From: CAYFMS01 sp964462325
GTDB taxonomy: Bacteria; Patescibacteriota; Patescibacteriia; UBA9934
Assembly (NCBI GenBank): GCA_964462325.1
Contig: CAYWYQ010000008.1
Coordinates: 1 to 26,223 of the forward strand
Reading direction: 5' to 3'
Length of the DNA: 26,223 nt
This document shows, in pieces, positions 8,779 to 16,069 of the stretch (positions within the stretch are counted from its first letter, which is position 1; every line of letters starts with the position of its first letter). The notes below the pieces were generated by a model that was given only the letters and a program-made list of their open reading frames with translations, did not search any database and was not told where the DNA came from. Both the position numbers and the translations under genes were made by a program.

Positions 8779-9849
8779 ATGCGTATTTTGCAAATTAGCC
8801 CAGTTTACCCACCGTATAAAGGCGGAATGGGACTTGTGGCGGAAAAATATACACATATTTTACGGTCTGCTGGTCATGAAGTTGATGTTATTTCTGTGAC
8901 GACGCATCAACCTATTATTAGGTGGGGAAATGCAGGAATAATCTTCAATATTATTTGGGAGATAAAAAAATACGACATCATTCATCTGCATTATCCATTT
9001 TACGGAACGGCTCTATTGACGGCACTTTTTGCAAAAATATACAGCAAGCCTCTTATTGTGACATATCATATGGAGCCGGAAGGACAAGGGCTGCTTGGGC
9101 GCTTTTTTCAAATATACCGAATAGTAGTTCGACCGATTATTATGAAACTTGCGACAAATATTCTTGTGAGTTCAATTGATTATCAGCAAGCATATTTAGG
9201 GGGTATATCAGCAAGTAAACGCATAGAATTTCCATTTACGGTGAATACACAGATATTCAAAAAACAAGAAAATACCATTCGGGAGAAGCTTGGCATTGAT
9301 TCAGGGGTGAAGCTCATGATTTTTGTTGGGGGATTGGATGATGCTCATTATTTTAAAGGTGTAGATGTCTTGCTCGAAGCTTGTGCAAAGTTGCATGATA
9401 TTCAATGGCATTTACTCTTGATTGGTGATGGAAATCAGAGGGAGAATTTTGAACGTTTGGCTGAACGACTCGGTATTGGTGATAATATTACATTTCTTGG
9501 AAGGGTTGAATCGACTGCCCCGTATTACGCGGCATCCGACTTACATATATTGCCTTCGATTCATAAAGGGGAGGCATTTGGTCTTGTGACGCTTGAAGCA
9601 GCTGCTACAGGAATTCCGTCTATTGTGAGTGATCTTCCAGGTGTGCGTACACTGGTAAGAGAGGGTCAGACGGGATGGCTGGCAATTCCGGGCGACCCGG
9701 ACGATTTATCGGAAAAAATAGACCAGGCTTTGTCGAACACGGAAGTATTGCAACGCATGGGAATGCAGGCACGAGAAATGGTTGAGAAACAATATACAGA
9801 AGCTAAACTCGCTCAAAGGTTGCAGAAGGTGTATGAGATGGTTAAATAA
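8779..9849 (+). CDS. GT4 family glycosyltransferase
   Basis: 356 residues, GT-B fold. The N-terminal domain starts with 'ILQISPVYPPYKGGMG', the glycine-rich acceptor-side loop of GT4 enzymes. The C-terminal domain opens at about residue 178 ('LMIFVGGLDDAHYFKG') and carries the donor-binding E-x7-E motif, Glu265 and Glu273, in 'EAFGLVTLE', followed by 'GIPSIVSDLPG'. It would transfer a hexose from a nucleotide sugar onto a membrane-linked glycan. The start is 1 nt after the preceding stop, so it belongs to the same operon. The operon then runs into REP cluster 2, which may mark its 3' end. Confidence 0.9.
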   Translation: MRILQISPVYPPYKGGMGLVAEKYTHILRSAGHEVDVISVTTHQPIIRWGNAGIIFNIIWEIKKYDIIHLHYPFYGTALLTALFAKIYSKPLIVTYHMEPEGQGLLGRFFQIYRIVVRPIIMKLATNILVSSIDYQQAYLGGISASKRIEFPFTVNTQIFKKQENTIREKLGIDSGVKLMIFVGGLDDAHYFKGVDVLLEACAKLHDIQWHLLLIGDGNQRENFERLAERLGIGDNITFLGRVESTAPYYAASDLHILPSIHKGEAFGLVTLEAAATGIPSIVSDLPGVRTLVREGQTGWLAIPGDPDDLSEKIDQALSNTEVLQRMGMQAREMVEKQYTEAKLAQRLQKVYEMVK

Positions 9850-9869
9850 TACCCAAAGGTTGAGCGATG

Positions 9870-9945
9870 CCGAGGTTAGCGATGCCGAGGTTCAACCTCG
9901 GCGCGCTAGGATTGTGGAGGTTGAACCTCGAGGTTGAACCTCGGT
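9870..9945. repeat. REP cluster 2, left boundary repeat of the transposase
   Basis: This holds a partial unit (9870-9876), a full CCGAGGTTCAACCTCGG (9885-9901), then GAGGTTGAACCTC (9917-9929) directly joined to another unit ending at 9944. Positions 9894-9945 are identical, base for base over 52 nt, to 10607-10658 on the other side of the transposase gene. The spacer between palindromes ('GCGCGCTAGGATTGTG') is identical in both copies and is not found in the other clusters. Confidence 0.9.
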
Positions 9946-9985
9946 AGACGAAATAGTTATCTATGTGTAAAATGTTTATATAAAT

Positions 9986-10012
9986 AAACTCCCCGTATAA
10001 CCTGGGGAGTTT
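9986..10012 (+). promoter_or_regulatory. Hairpin sequestering the transposase ribosome binding site
   Basis: A perfect 9-bp stem, AAACTCCCC (9986-9994) with GGGGAGTTT (10004-10012), encloses a 9-nt loop. The 3' arm contains GGGGAG, the only good Shine-Dalgarno sequence for the ATG at 10014. If formed in mRNA the stem would hide the site and lower translation. IS200-family elements are known to restrain their transposase with such a stem-loop. It could also act as a weak terminator against read-through from the GT operon, but the T run is only four bases. Confidence 0.7.
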
Positions 10013-10013
10013 T

Positions 10014-10607
10014 ATGTTTACAAAAAATGATTTAGCTGGGAATTTTTATCACGTATACAATAGAGGAGTAGACAAGAAAGAGATATTTCTTGACAGTGAC
10101 GATAAGAATAAATTTATCAACGATTTAGAAAGGTATATTGATGATCGAGTCGAGATAGTTGCATTTTGTTTAATGGATAATCACTATCATTTATTACTTC
10201 GAAAAACTAGCGAAGAAGGTATATGGAAATATATGCACAAGCTTGCAACTGGTTATACGCTTTACTTTAATAAAAAATATGGAAGATCGGGATCATTATT
10301 TGAGAGTAGATATAAGTCTAATCACATAAATAATAATGCATATTTTTTGCATATTAGTAAGTATATACACTTGAATGCTGTCGATCGCATAAAAAGTAAC
10401 TCATCAAATAGTTCTACAAAGTATCTGACGCGTGCTATGAAGATAGATCCATATTCCAGCTACGGAGACTATGTATCTAATAGGAATTTGTTTCCATTTT
10501 TGAATAAAATCTACATTCTAGAATGCTTCTCGAGCTACCTAGATTACGAAAACTTTATTTTCGAAAACTTCGATGATACTACCATGGAGGTTCAACCTCG
10601 AGGTTGA
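10014..10607 (+). CDS. REP-associated tyrosine transposase (RAYT; Y1/HUH, IS200-like)
   Basis: 197 residues, full length for the family. The N-terminal 'GNFYHVYNRGVDKKEIF' is the family signature. The metal-binding HUH-type motif is His57-Tyr-His59 in 'DNHYHLLL'. The likely nucleophile is Tyr84 in 'YTLYFN', followed by 'GSLFESRYKS' and 'YIHLNAV', all conserved positions. These enzymes cut single-stranded DNA at palindromes and are single-domain, single-copy relatives of IS200 TnpA. The gene is more A/T-rich to the eye, with many ATA, AGA and AGT codons, than the flanking GT genes, suggesting separate ancestry. Its last eight codons and stop are encoded by a REP palindrome (from 10583), so the element and repeat are physically fused. 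All catalytic residues are intact, so it may still be active. Confidence 0.92.
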   Translation: MFTKNDLAGNFYHVYNRGVDKKEIFLDSDDKNKFINDLERYIDDRVEIVAFCLMDNHYHLLLRKTSEEGIWKYMHKLATGYTLYFNKKYGRSGSLFESRYKSNHINNNAYFLHISKYIHLNAVDRIKSNSSNSSTKYLTRAMKIDPYSSYGDYVSNRNLFPFLNKIYILECFSSYLDYENFIFENFDDTTMEVQPRG

Positions 10608-10658
10608 ACCTCGGCGCGCTAGGATTGTGGAGGTTGAACCTCGAGGTTGAACCTCGGT
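10587..10658. repeat. REP cluster 3, right boundary repeat of the transposase
   Basis: It starts with two oppositely oriented units fused head to head (10587-10612), a perfect 26-nt palindrome. Then comes the same spacer as in cluster 2, and then two units in direct orientation (10630-10657). Positions 10607-10658 equal 9894-9945. The transposase stop codon lies at 10605-10607, inside this cluster. Confidence 0.9.
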
Positions 10659-10661
10659 GTG

Positions 10662-10667
10662 TATAAT
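10662..10667 (+). promoter_or_regulatory. Consensus -10 box TATAAT abutting the REP
   Basis: A perfect TATAAT begins 4 nt after the end of the 52-nt repeat and lies 15 nt before the ATG at 10683, predicting a leader of about 9 nt. No well-spaced -35 is present; TTGAAC at 10634-10639 belongs to the REP and is too far (22 nt). Confidence 0.55.
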
Positions 10668-10682
10668 GATAAGGTTTTGAGT

Positions 10683-11894
10683 ATGAAAATTGGTATTATT
10701 TCAAATTTATACCCTCCCTATATTCGAGGGGGTGCGGAGCAAGTTGTTGTGCGCACTATTGAAGAATTGACCGCGCGTGGTCATGATGTTTTTGTGATTA
10801 CAAGCATGCCTTGGAAGAAAAATAAACGCATTATACTCAATACAAATGCTTCTGAACGCATCTATCAATTTGCCCCCGGAAACCTGTATTTTACTCTTGA
10901 TGATCATAAAAAGTCATGGCCGACACGGCTTCTGTGGCATATTATCGATGCATTTGGATTGCGGTCTGGTGGGTATGTGAAAGAAATTTTAGCGGATGAA
11001 GGGCCTGATGTTGTTATTACGCATAATTTGAAAGGGCTTGGCTTGCGTATTCCTCGTGTAATTCAGAGAATGAAAATACCTCATATTCACGTGGTACATG
11101 ATTTACAGCTGATTATCCCGTCAGGTCTAAAGTTTGCAGGAAAAGAATCGTATCTTTTACCAACAAGGATTGCATATAAAGTGTATCAGGCAGTAACAAA
11201 ATTCATGCTTCGAAAGCCGGACGCGGTCATTTTTCCATCGAATTATTTGATGAAGGAATATACGTCACTTGGATTCTTTGCAAATTCAAATATTCAGATG
11301 TTACCTAATCCTGCACCTGACTTTACGGTACGAACCTATCGCGATCGAATAGATGGTCCGCTCATTTTATTATTCGTTGGTCAATTAGAGGATCACAAAG
11401 GAATAAATTTTCTTCTGAATTTTTATAAAGATAAAAATATAAAAACGAATCTCATTATTGCCGGAGAAGGGGCGCTTGTGAAAAAAGTAGAAAAAGCGGC
11501 AGATACGGATAAGCGCATTACCTATCTTGGCTATATTGCACTCGACCAATTATTGAATTGTTTTGAAATCGCAGATGCTCTTGTTGTTCCCTCTCTTTGT
11601 TATGAAAACTCTCCAACAGTTATTTATGAAAGTTTACAAGCAGGAATTCCTGTACTTGCGTCAGATATCGGTGGGGTCGGGGAATTAGTTGAGCATGGAA
11701 AGAATGGATTTTTATTCCGGCCAGGGGATCAAAAAGATTTTAGGCGTATTTTACAATTATTAGTAGAGTCTCGCGAGCGTTTTACGCATGAGCGAGACAA
11801 GATTCGCGACTCAGTCCGTCCCTATGCGCTTTCAGAATATTGTACGCAGCTTGTACAGATTGCGAACGATGCCCTTAATCAAAAACGAAAATAG
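10683..11894 (+). CDS. GT4 family glycosyltransferase
   Basis: 403 residues from the ATG at 10683. An in-frame TTG at 10647 is rejected because it lies inside the REP and upstream of the TATAAT box. The protein opens with 'KIGIISNLYPPYIRGGAEQ', the GT4 N-terminal strand and glycine-rich loop. The C-terminal domain begins near 'LILLFVGQLEDHKG' and has the E-x7-E donor motif in 'ENSPTVIYE', then 'GIPVLASDIGGVGELV'. It resembles mannosyl/glucosyl transferases of capsule and O-antigen loci; specificity is unknown. It is separated from the upstream GT operon by the transposase, so it may once have been contiguous with it. Its 3' end overlaps the end of the convergent membrane-protein gene by 20 nt. 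Confidence 0.9.
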   Translation: MKIGIISNLYPPYIRGGAEQVVVRTIEELTARGHDVFVITSMPWKKNKRIILNTNASERIYQFAPGNLYFTLDDHKKSWPTRLLWHIIDAFGLRSGGYVKEILADEGPDVVITHNLKGLGLRIPRVIQRMKIPHIHVVHDLQLIIPSGLKFAGKESYLLPTRIAYKVYQAVTKFMLRKPDAVIFPSNYLMKEYTSLGFFANSNIQMLPNPAPDFTVRTYRDRIDGPLILLFVGQLEDHKGINFLLNFYKDKNIKTNLIIAGEGALVKKVEKAADTDKRITYLGYIALDQLLNCFEIADALVVPSLCYENSPTVIYESLQAGIPVLASDIGGVGELVEHGKNGFLFRPGDQKDFRRILQLLVESRERFTHERDKIRDSVRPYALSEYCTQLVQIANDALNQKRK

Positions 11895-13884
11895 TAATTG
11901 CTCCTTCGCCAATAGCAAACCAATCATCTGATTCTTGTTTTGCGATTTCTTTGATTCGATCTGCTTGCCACCAATAATCATGCAGAGCAAAAAATATTGT
12001 TTCTGCTCCGGTAAGCTCTCTTACTTTTTCTACAACTTCTTTTGTTGGGGCTTCATCGGCCATCTGAAGATAGTAAGAATAGAGTTCTCCTCCGGTTGGA
12101 ATTGGATAATAAAATATGTCGCCGGGGAAATATTGCTTAAATCCAAACTCTTGTAAAGCGGCAGCAGACATAGCTTGATTTGCAAGAACGGAATAGGTTG
12201 ACCCATCCGCATATTCCTCAATAGCCCATGCAGCATCAATATCGGACTGACTCACATTGAATCCTCTTGATCTTGTGAATCCATCATCGCGCGGATATGC
12301 CGTATAAGTAAGTGCAAGGAATCCTAGAATACAGAACAATATAATACTCGCAGAGAGCTTTTTTCGAATGAGCAGCCCGTATCCGACAAGTGGCAATAAA
12401 AAGAGATGTGTAATGACAAGGAGTCGATTTGTATAATTAAGTTGTTCGTACTCAACAAGAAAATTAAACTCAACCGTTGTAGCCAGAATGACATAATTCA
12501 TGAGAAGAATACCAGTCATGAGCAGGATAGATGTCATGAAAACATGTTGTTTTTCACGAATCAGAGCGATACATCCCAATAGAGATAGTAGAGCCAAAAT
12601 AAGCCAAAGATTATTACTGTAACTATAGAAAATATCTAACCAAGGACTAAAGTTGTTTTGAAATTGAAGGGATAGGGGATTGCCTGAAAAGTTGAATAGA
12701 TGACCTGGGTTTATGTGAATTGCAAGTCCTGTAAGTCGCGCCTGTACATAGAAGACAAGGGGTAATGCAAGAGATGCAAGGAAGGAGAAAGAGACAAGAA
12801 GAGGAGCTCGTAATGCAGAAGATGAGGCATAGGTCATGATTGTCATGATAGCGACATAAAGCATCGCTGGTATTCCGGAGAGTGGGTGTATGACAAGAGC
12901 GGTAACGGCTAATATCCAAAGAAGGGATAGTGGAATGCTTTTTTCACGGTAATATGTCAAGCTAAGAAAGACGAGGCATGCGGTAATAATATAGGAAAGG
13001 GATTGAGGGGTTGTTGTAATAATAGAAGAGATAGGAAAGAATAAAAGAGCAAGTGCACCAATTGATCGCGAGTTATTAAATGCGATACTCACAGATGAAA
13101 AAAGGATAATCGATCCAATAATAGGTACGAGAATCGTGTTTACTGTCTGAATAGGAATACCGAAGTTTAGAAATGCAATCAGCTCAAGAACATAGTCCCC
13201 TATGTAATACAGAGGTTTGGGATTTATAAATCCATGTTCAGCAATATGTGACAGCGTTGCTTTGTGAATAAAGGGATCAAATCCAAAACTAAGAGGGAAT
13301 ATCTTTGTCGCGAGAGACGCAGCACTTGTAAATACGGCGCCTAATAGCAGGTGGCCAGTTACTTTTTGTTTTTGTAAAAGGTAAATGCTGCTCAAAACAG
13401 TGAGTGCGAGACTTGCAAGAATAATAGGATGAATATCAGTCCAAATAGATCGAACAGAATTTGTGAAAGTAAACGTAGCAATAGATTGCCACCAGATGAA
13501 AATTCCGCCGAAACCGATAAGGGCTATGAGCCAGTCAAGAAACGATAATGTAGGGACTGGTACTCTATATGATTCATATTGATTGGTAGTGAATGCAAAG
13601 AGAAGAATGGCGGTCAGGGGAATGAGAAAGACGAATGTAGAAACGGGAACGATATAATAGAGAGCCGCGGAACTGAGCGATGTAAAGCTTATGATCGATA
13701 AAAGTCCGAGTCTAAAATGATAGTGTTCAAAAAGGCGTTTTCCTGCAAGCACAGAAGTAGAGGTAAAGAATGCTATAGCTGCAAAAGCGCCAATAATAGG
13801 TACATGAAGGAAGAGTGTATTCAAAAATCCGGCACAATATCCGGCAATGGCGATTGTTTTTAATTGTCTTAATTGGATAGACAT
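11875..13884 (-). CDS. Large polytopic membrane protein, probable GT-C type or glycan-processing protein
   Basis: 669 residues, read on the minus strand from the ATG at 13884. The first roughly 530 residues are mostly membrane segments (I count about 14-16 hydrophobic stretches). A loop with 'FGFDPFIHKATLSHIAEHG' after about residue 200 has an acidic D-P-F-I-H-K pattern comparable to the catalytic first loop of GT-C enzymes. The C terminus, about 540-669, is a soluble domain with 'AAWAIEEYADGSTYSVLANQ' and W/Y-rich stretches, like the periplasmic tails of oligosaccharyltransferase-like and PMT-like proteins. I cannot assign a named family. The setting among glycosyltransferases supports a role in lipid-linked sugar transfer. 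It is the only minus-strand gene in the glycosyltransferase region, and is divergent from the phosphatidyltransferase gene with a 29-nt gap. Confidence 0.8.
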   Translation of the reverse strand: MSIQLRQLKTIAIAGYCAGFLNTLFLHVPIIGAFAAIAFFTSTSVLAGKRLFEHYHFRLGLLSIISFTSLSSAALYYIVPVSTFVFLIPLTAILLFAFTTNQYESYRVPVPTLSFLDWLIALIGFGGIFIWWQSIATFTFTNSVRSIWTDIHPIILASLALTVLSSIYLLQKQKVTGHLLLGAVFTSAASLATKIFPLSFGFDPFIHKATLSHIAEHGFINPKPLYYIGDYVLELIAFLNFGIPIQTVNTILVPIIGSIILFSSVSIAFNNSRSIGALALLFFPISSIITTTPQSLSYIITACLVFLSLTYYREKSIPLSLLWILAVTALVIHPLSGIPAMLYVAIMTIMTYASSSALRAPLLVSFSFLASLALPLVFYVQARLTGLAIHINPGHLFNFSGNPLSLQFQNNFSPWLDIFYSYSNNLWLILALLSLLGCIALIREKQHVFMTSILLMTGILLMNYVILATTVEFNFLVEYEQLNYTNRLLVITHLFLLPLVGYGLLIRKKLSASIILFCILGFLALTYTAYPRDDGFTRSRGFNVSQSDIDAAWAIEEYADGSTYSVLANQAMSAAALQEFGFKQYFPGDIFYYPIPTGGELYSYYLQMADEAPTKEVVEKVRELTGAETIFFALHDYWWQADRIKEIAKQESDDWFAIGEGAITIFVFD

Positions 13885-13894
13885 GGTTAAACTC

Positions 13895-13903
13895 TGCTAT
13901 TAT
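13895..13903 (+). promoter_or_regulatory. Extended -10 promoter TGcTATTAT of the six-gene operon
   Basis: The TGn extension plus TATTAT (13898-13903) lies 10 nt before the ATG at 13914. On the other strand TACAAT (13907 to 13902) lies 17 nt before the minus-strand ATG at 13884. The two divergent promoters would therefore overlap within the same 29-nt gap and probably compete for polymerase. Confidence 0.55.
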
Positions 13904-13913
13904 TGTACATGAT

Positions 13914-14489
13914 ATGGACTATTCTCATTTAGAAAAGATGATGCCGCATGATTATATTTTGCGTCCACTCACATGGCTTATCCCTTCATGGGTACGACCA
14001 AATCACATAACGCTACTACGTTTTATATTAACGCCTTTTGTTATTTGGCTGATCTTAAGCGAGAATTATGCAATAGGGATTCCTTTGTTTATTATCACAG
14101 CATGTACGGATGCTCTTGATGGTACACTCGCACGTATTCGCAAGCAAGTGACAGAATGGGGAATTTTCTATGATCCGATTGCAGATAAGATCCTCGTGAG
14201 TTCAGTTCTTTTAATTACTGCCTTCAAATATATTAATGTATTTATCGTTCTGGGGATTATTGCAATGGAATTTAGCATTGTATTCGCCGGACTTGTGCGC
14301 AATAAGAAAAAACGTATCGTAGCTGCAAATGCTTGGGGAAAAACAAAGATGTTTATGGAGTTTTCGGGACTATTGCTCTTGCTTATCACTGCTTCCTCTG
14401 GCAATGTATTACTTATTCCCGCAGTGTCTACATTATTCTTAATAGCCATTCTTTTGGGAAGTATTTCGCTTATTACCTATAGCTTGTGA
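13914..14489 (+). CDS. CDP-alcohol phosphatidyltransferase family protein
   Basis: 191 residues with about five to six membrane segments. The full CDP-OH-P signature D-x2-DG-x2-AR-x8-G-x3-D-x3-D is present: Asp66, Asp69-Gly70, Ala73-Arg74, Gly83, Asp87, Asp91. These residues bind the metal ions and CDP moiety. Family members make phosphatidylglycerol-phosphate (PgsA), other phospholipids, or inositol-type head groups. Size and the 'RPNHITLLRF' N-terminal motif are PgsA-like, but the substrate is not decided by sequence. In CPR, which usually lack complete lipid synthesis, such an enzyme may remodel lipids taken from a host. First gene of a tight operon; its stop overlaps the next GTG start. 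Confidence 0.88.
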   Translation: MDYSHLEKMMPHDYILRPLTWLIPSWVRPNHITLLRFILTPFVIWLILSENYAIGIPLFIITACTDALDGTLARIRKQVTEWGIFYDPIADKILVSSVLLITAFKYINVFIVLGIIAMEFSIVFAGLVRNKKKRIVAANAWGKTKMFMEFSGLLLLLITASSGNVLLIPAVSTLFLIAILLGSISLITYSL

Positions 14490-16069
14490 GTAGACTTATA
14501 AAAATAAGCTGTTTTATTTTGGGACTCGTCTATGTTATGAGTCTTTTTTGGCTTGCGGCGGGACTTGATTTTCAGAATTCTCCCGATGAACATGTAGCAC
14601 TATTATTTACAGAAAAAATAGCTGTAGGAGATTTTCCGCGTTTTTATGAACCGGATAATCATAACGTGCAGGGCATTATACATCCAAGGAGTGCGCTTGC
14701 TATTGGGGATTGGGTCGTACCAGGGAGCTTTCTTGGACTGCCACTTATCTATGGATTATTTGGGGCAATAATACATAGTTCCATTATTCCATTTCTCACA
14801 CCTGTTGTTTTTCTCCTTTCCATTCTTGCCTTTTGGATGATGACAAAGCGATATTCTGATTCAAGTGAATTTGCAAGTATCGCCACGCTCTTTTATGCAT
14901 TACATCCGGCTATGTGGTATTACGCGGCACGTTCAATGATGCATAATGTGCCTTTTATTTCCTTTATTATTATTGGATTATGGTTTATTGCTATCCTTCC
15001 GCATAAAAAGAAGTGGATAAATTGGTTATTAGCAGGTGTATTTTTGGGTGCTGCAATAAGCATGCGAACCGTTGAGGTGTTTTGGCTTATTCCATCTCTT
15101 CTGATTCTGGCTTTTATCCTATTAAAACCGAATCGTGATTGGCGTCTATTCTTTGTTGCTTTAGCTGGAATGGTATTCGCCATAGCTCCTGTGCTTCTCT
15201 TGCAGCAAGTCTTATATGGTTCTTGGACTGATACAGGCTATACCGCAGAGTATGCATACGAATCTATAGAAGTACTTGACTTACCAGAAATTGTCCCAGA
15301 ACAAGGAGTACGGGGGGGAATATTACCCTTTGGAATTCACGAACGCGTTCTGCTTCGGAATACGTTTCATTATGGTTTTTCTTTGTACCCTTGGATGACG
15401 ATATTTGGCATTGCCGGATTATTGATGGCGCTCTTAAATCCAAAAAAGAAACAATGGTTTTATCTCGCAATAGCGACGATGATCATTTCTTGCTGGCTCT
15501 TTCTCTATTATGGAAGTTGGATTATATTTGATAATCCAGATCCGCGATCTGTCACTATTGGGAACTCTTATGTTCGTTACTGGATCCCAATCTTTACGTT
15601 ATTAGCACCATTTTCTGCTCTATCAATTCAGGCATGTCTTTCACATTGTAGAGATGTATATAGAAATCGTATTCTAGCAGGACTCATTGTTTTTATGATT
15701 ACGCTTTCAGGGTTTACGGTATTGGGCGGTCCTGATGGTTTATTGGCGACGCGCATGCGTTTGAATCAAATACCCCATACGGTAGATAAGATTCTAGATC
15801 ATACGGAAGAAGATGCCATTGTGATTACCGAATATGCGGATAAATATCTTTATCCTGATCGAAAAACCGTTGTGCCACTTAGAAGCGAATTAACCTATGC
15901 GGCCCTTGGCAAATTGGCGGAAAGAGGCCCACTCTATTATTTTGGCATCACATTGCCGGAAGAAGATCAGGTCTTTTTACAAGAAGAACGTTTACGTCTT
16001 CATGGGCTGCAACTGGAAACGGTGACACAAATAGATGAGCAAACCCTCTATCGATTCTCGCATGAATAA
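14486..16069 (+). CDS. GT-C fold membrane glycosyltransferase (PMT/ArnT-like)
   Basis: 527 residues, starting at GTG that overlaps the upstream TGA by 4 nt (GTGA). A first membrane helix (about 6-26) is followed by an external loop with 'NSPDEH' (Asp34-Glu35), the acidic motif that GT-C enzymes such as PMT and ArnT use for catalysis. About ten further membrane segments run to near residue 410, then a soluble domain 'DHTEEDAIVITEYADKYLYP' to the end. Such enzymes take a sugar from a polyprenyl-phosphate donor on the outer face of the membrane and attach it to protein or glycan. The polyprenyl-sugar GT2 enzyme at 6704 could supply donor (inference). It overlaps the next gene by 8 nt, so the products probably act together. 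Confidence 0.85.
   Translation: MSRLIKISCFILGLVYVMSLFWLAAGLDFQNSPDEHVALLFTEKIAVGDFPRFYEPDNHNVQGIIHPRSALAIGDWVVPGSFLGLPLIYGLFGAIIHSSIIPFLTPVVFLLSILAFWMMTKRYSDSSEFASIATLFYALHPAMWYYAARSMMHNVPFISFIIIGLWFIAILPHKKKWINWLLAGVFLGAAISMRTVEVFWLIPSLLILAFILLKPNRDWRLFFVALAGMVFAIAPVLLLQQVLYGSWTDTGYTAEYAYESIEVLDLPEIVPEQGVRGGILPFGIHERVLLRNTFHYGFSLYPWMTIFGIAGLLMALLNPKKKQWFYLAIATMIISCWLFLYYGSWIIFDNPDPRSVTIGNSYVRYWIPIFTLLAPFSALSIQACLSHCRDVYRNRILAGLIVFMITLSGFTVLGGPDGLLATRMRLNQIPHTVDKILDHTEEDAIVITEYADKYLYPDRKTVVPLRSELTYAALGKLAERGPLYYFGITLPEEDQVFLQEERLRLHGLQLETVTQIDEQTLYRFSHE

Noticed and set aside
10647..10682. Upstream TTG start extending the GT4 protein by 12 residues
   Set aside because: It lies inside the REP and upstream of the TATAAT box. 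The ATG at 10683 begins exactly at the conserved first strand of the family.
14486..14489. Alternative genetic code (TGA read as an amino acid)
   Set aside because: Several genes end at TGA exactly where their families end (HIT, phosphatidyltransferase), and no conserved protein here reads through TGA.
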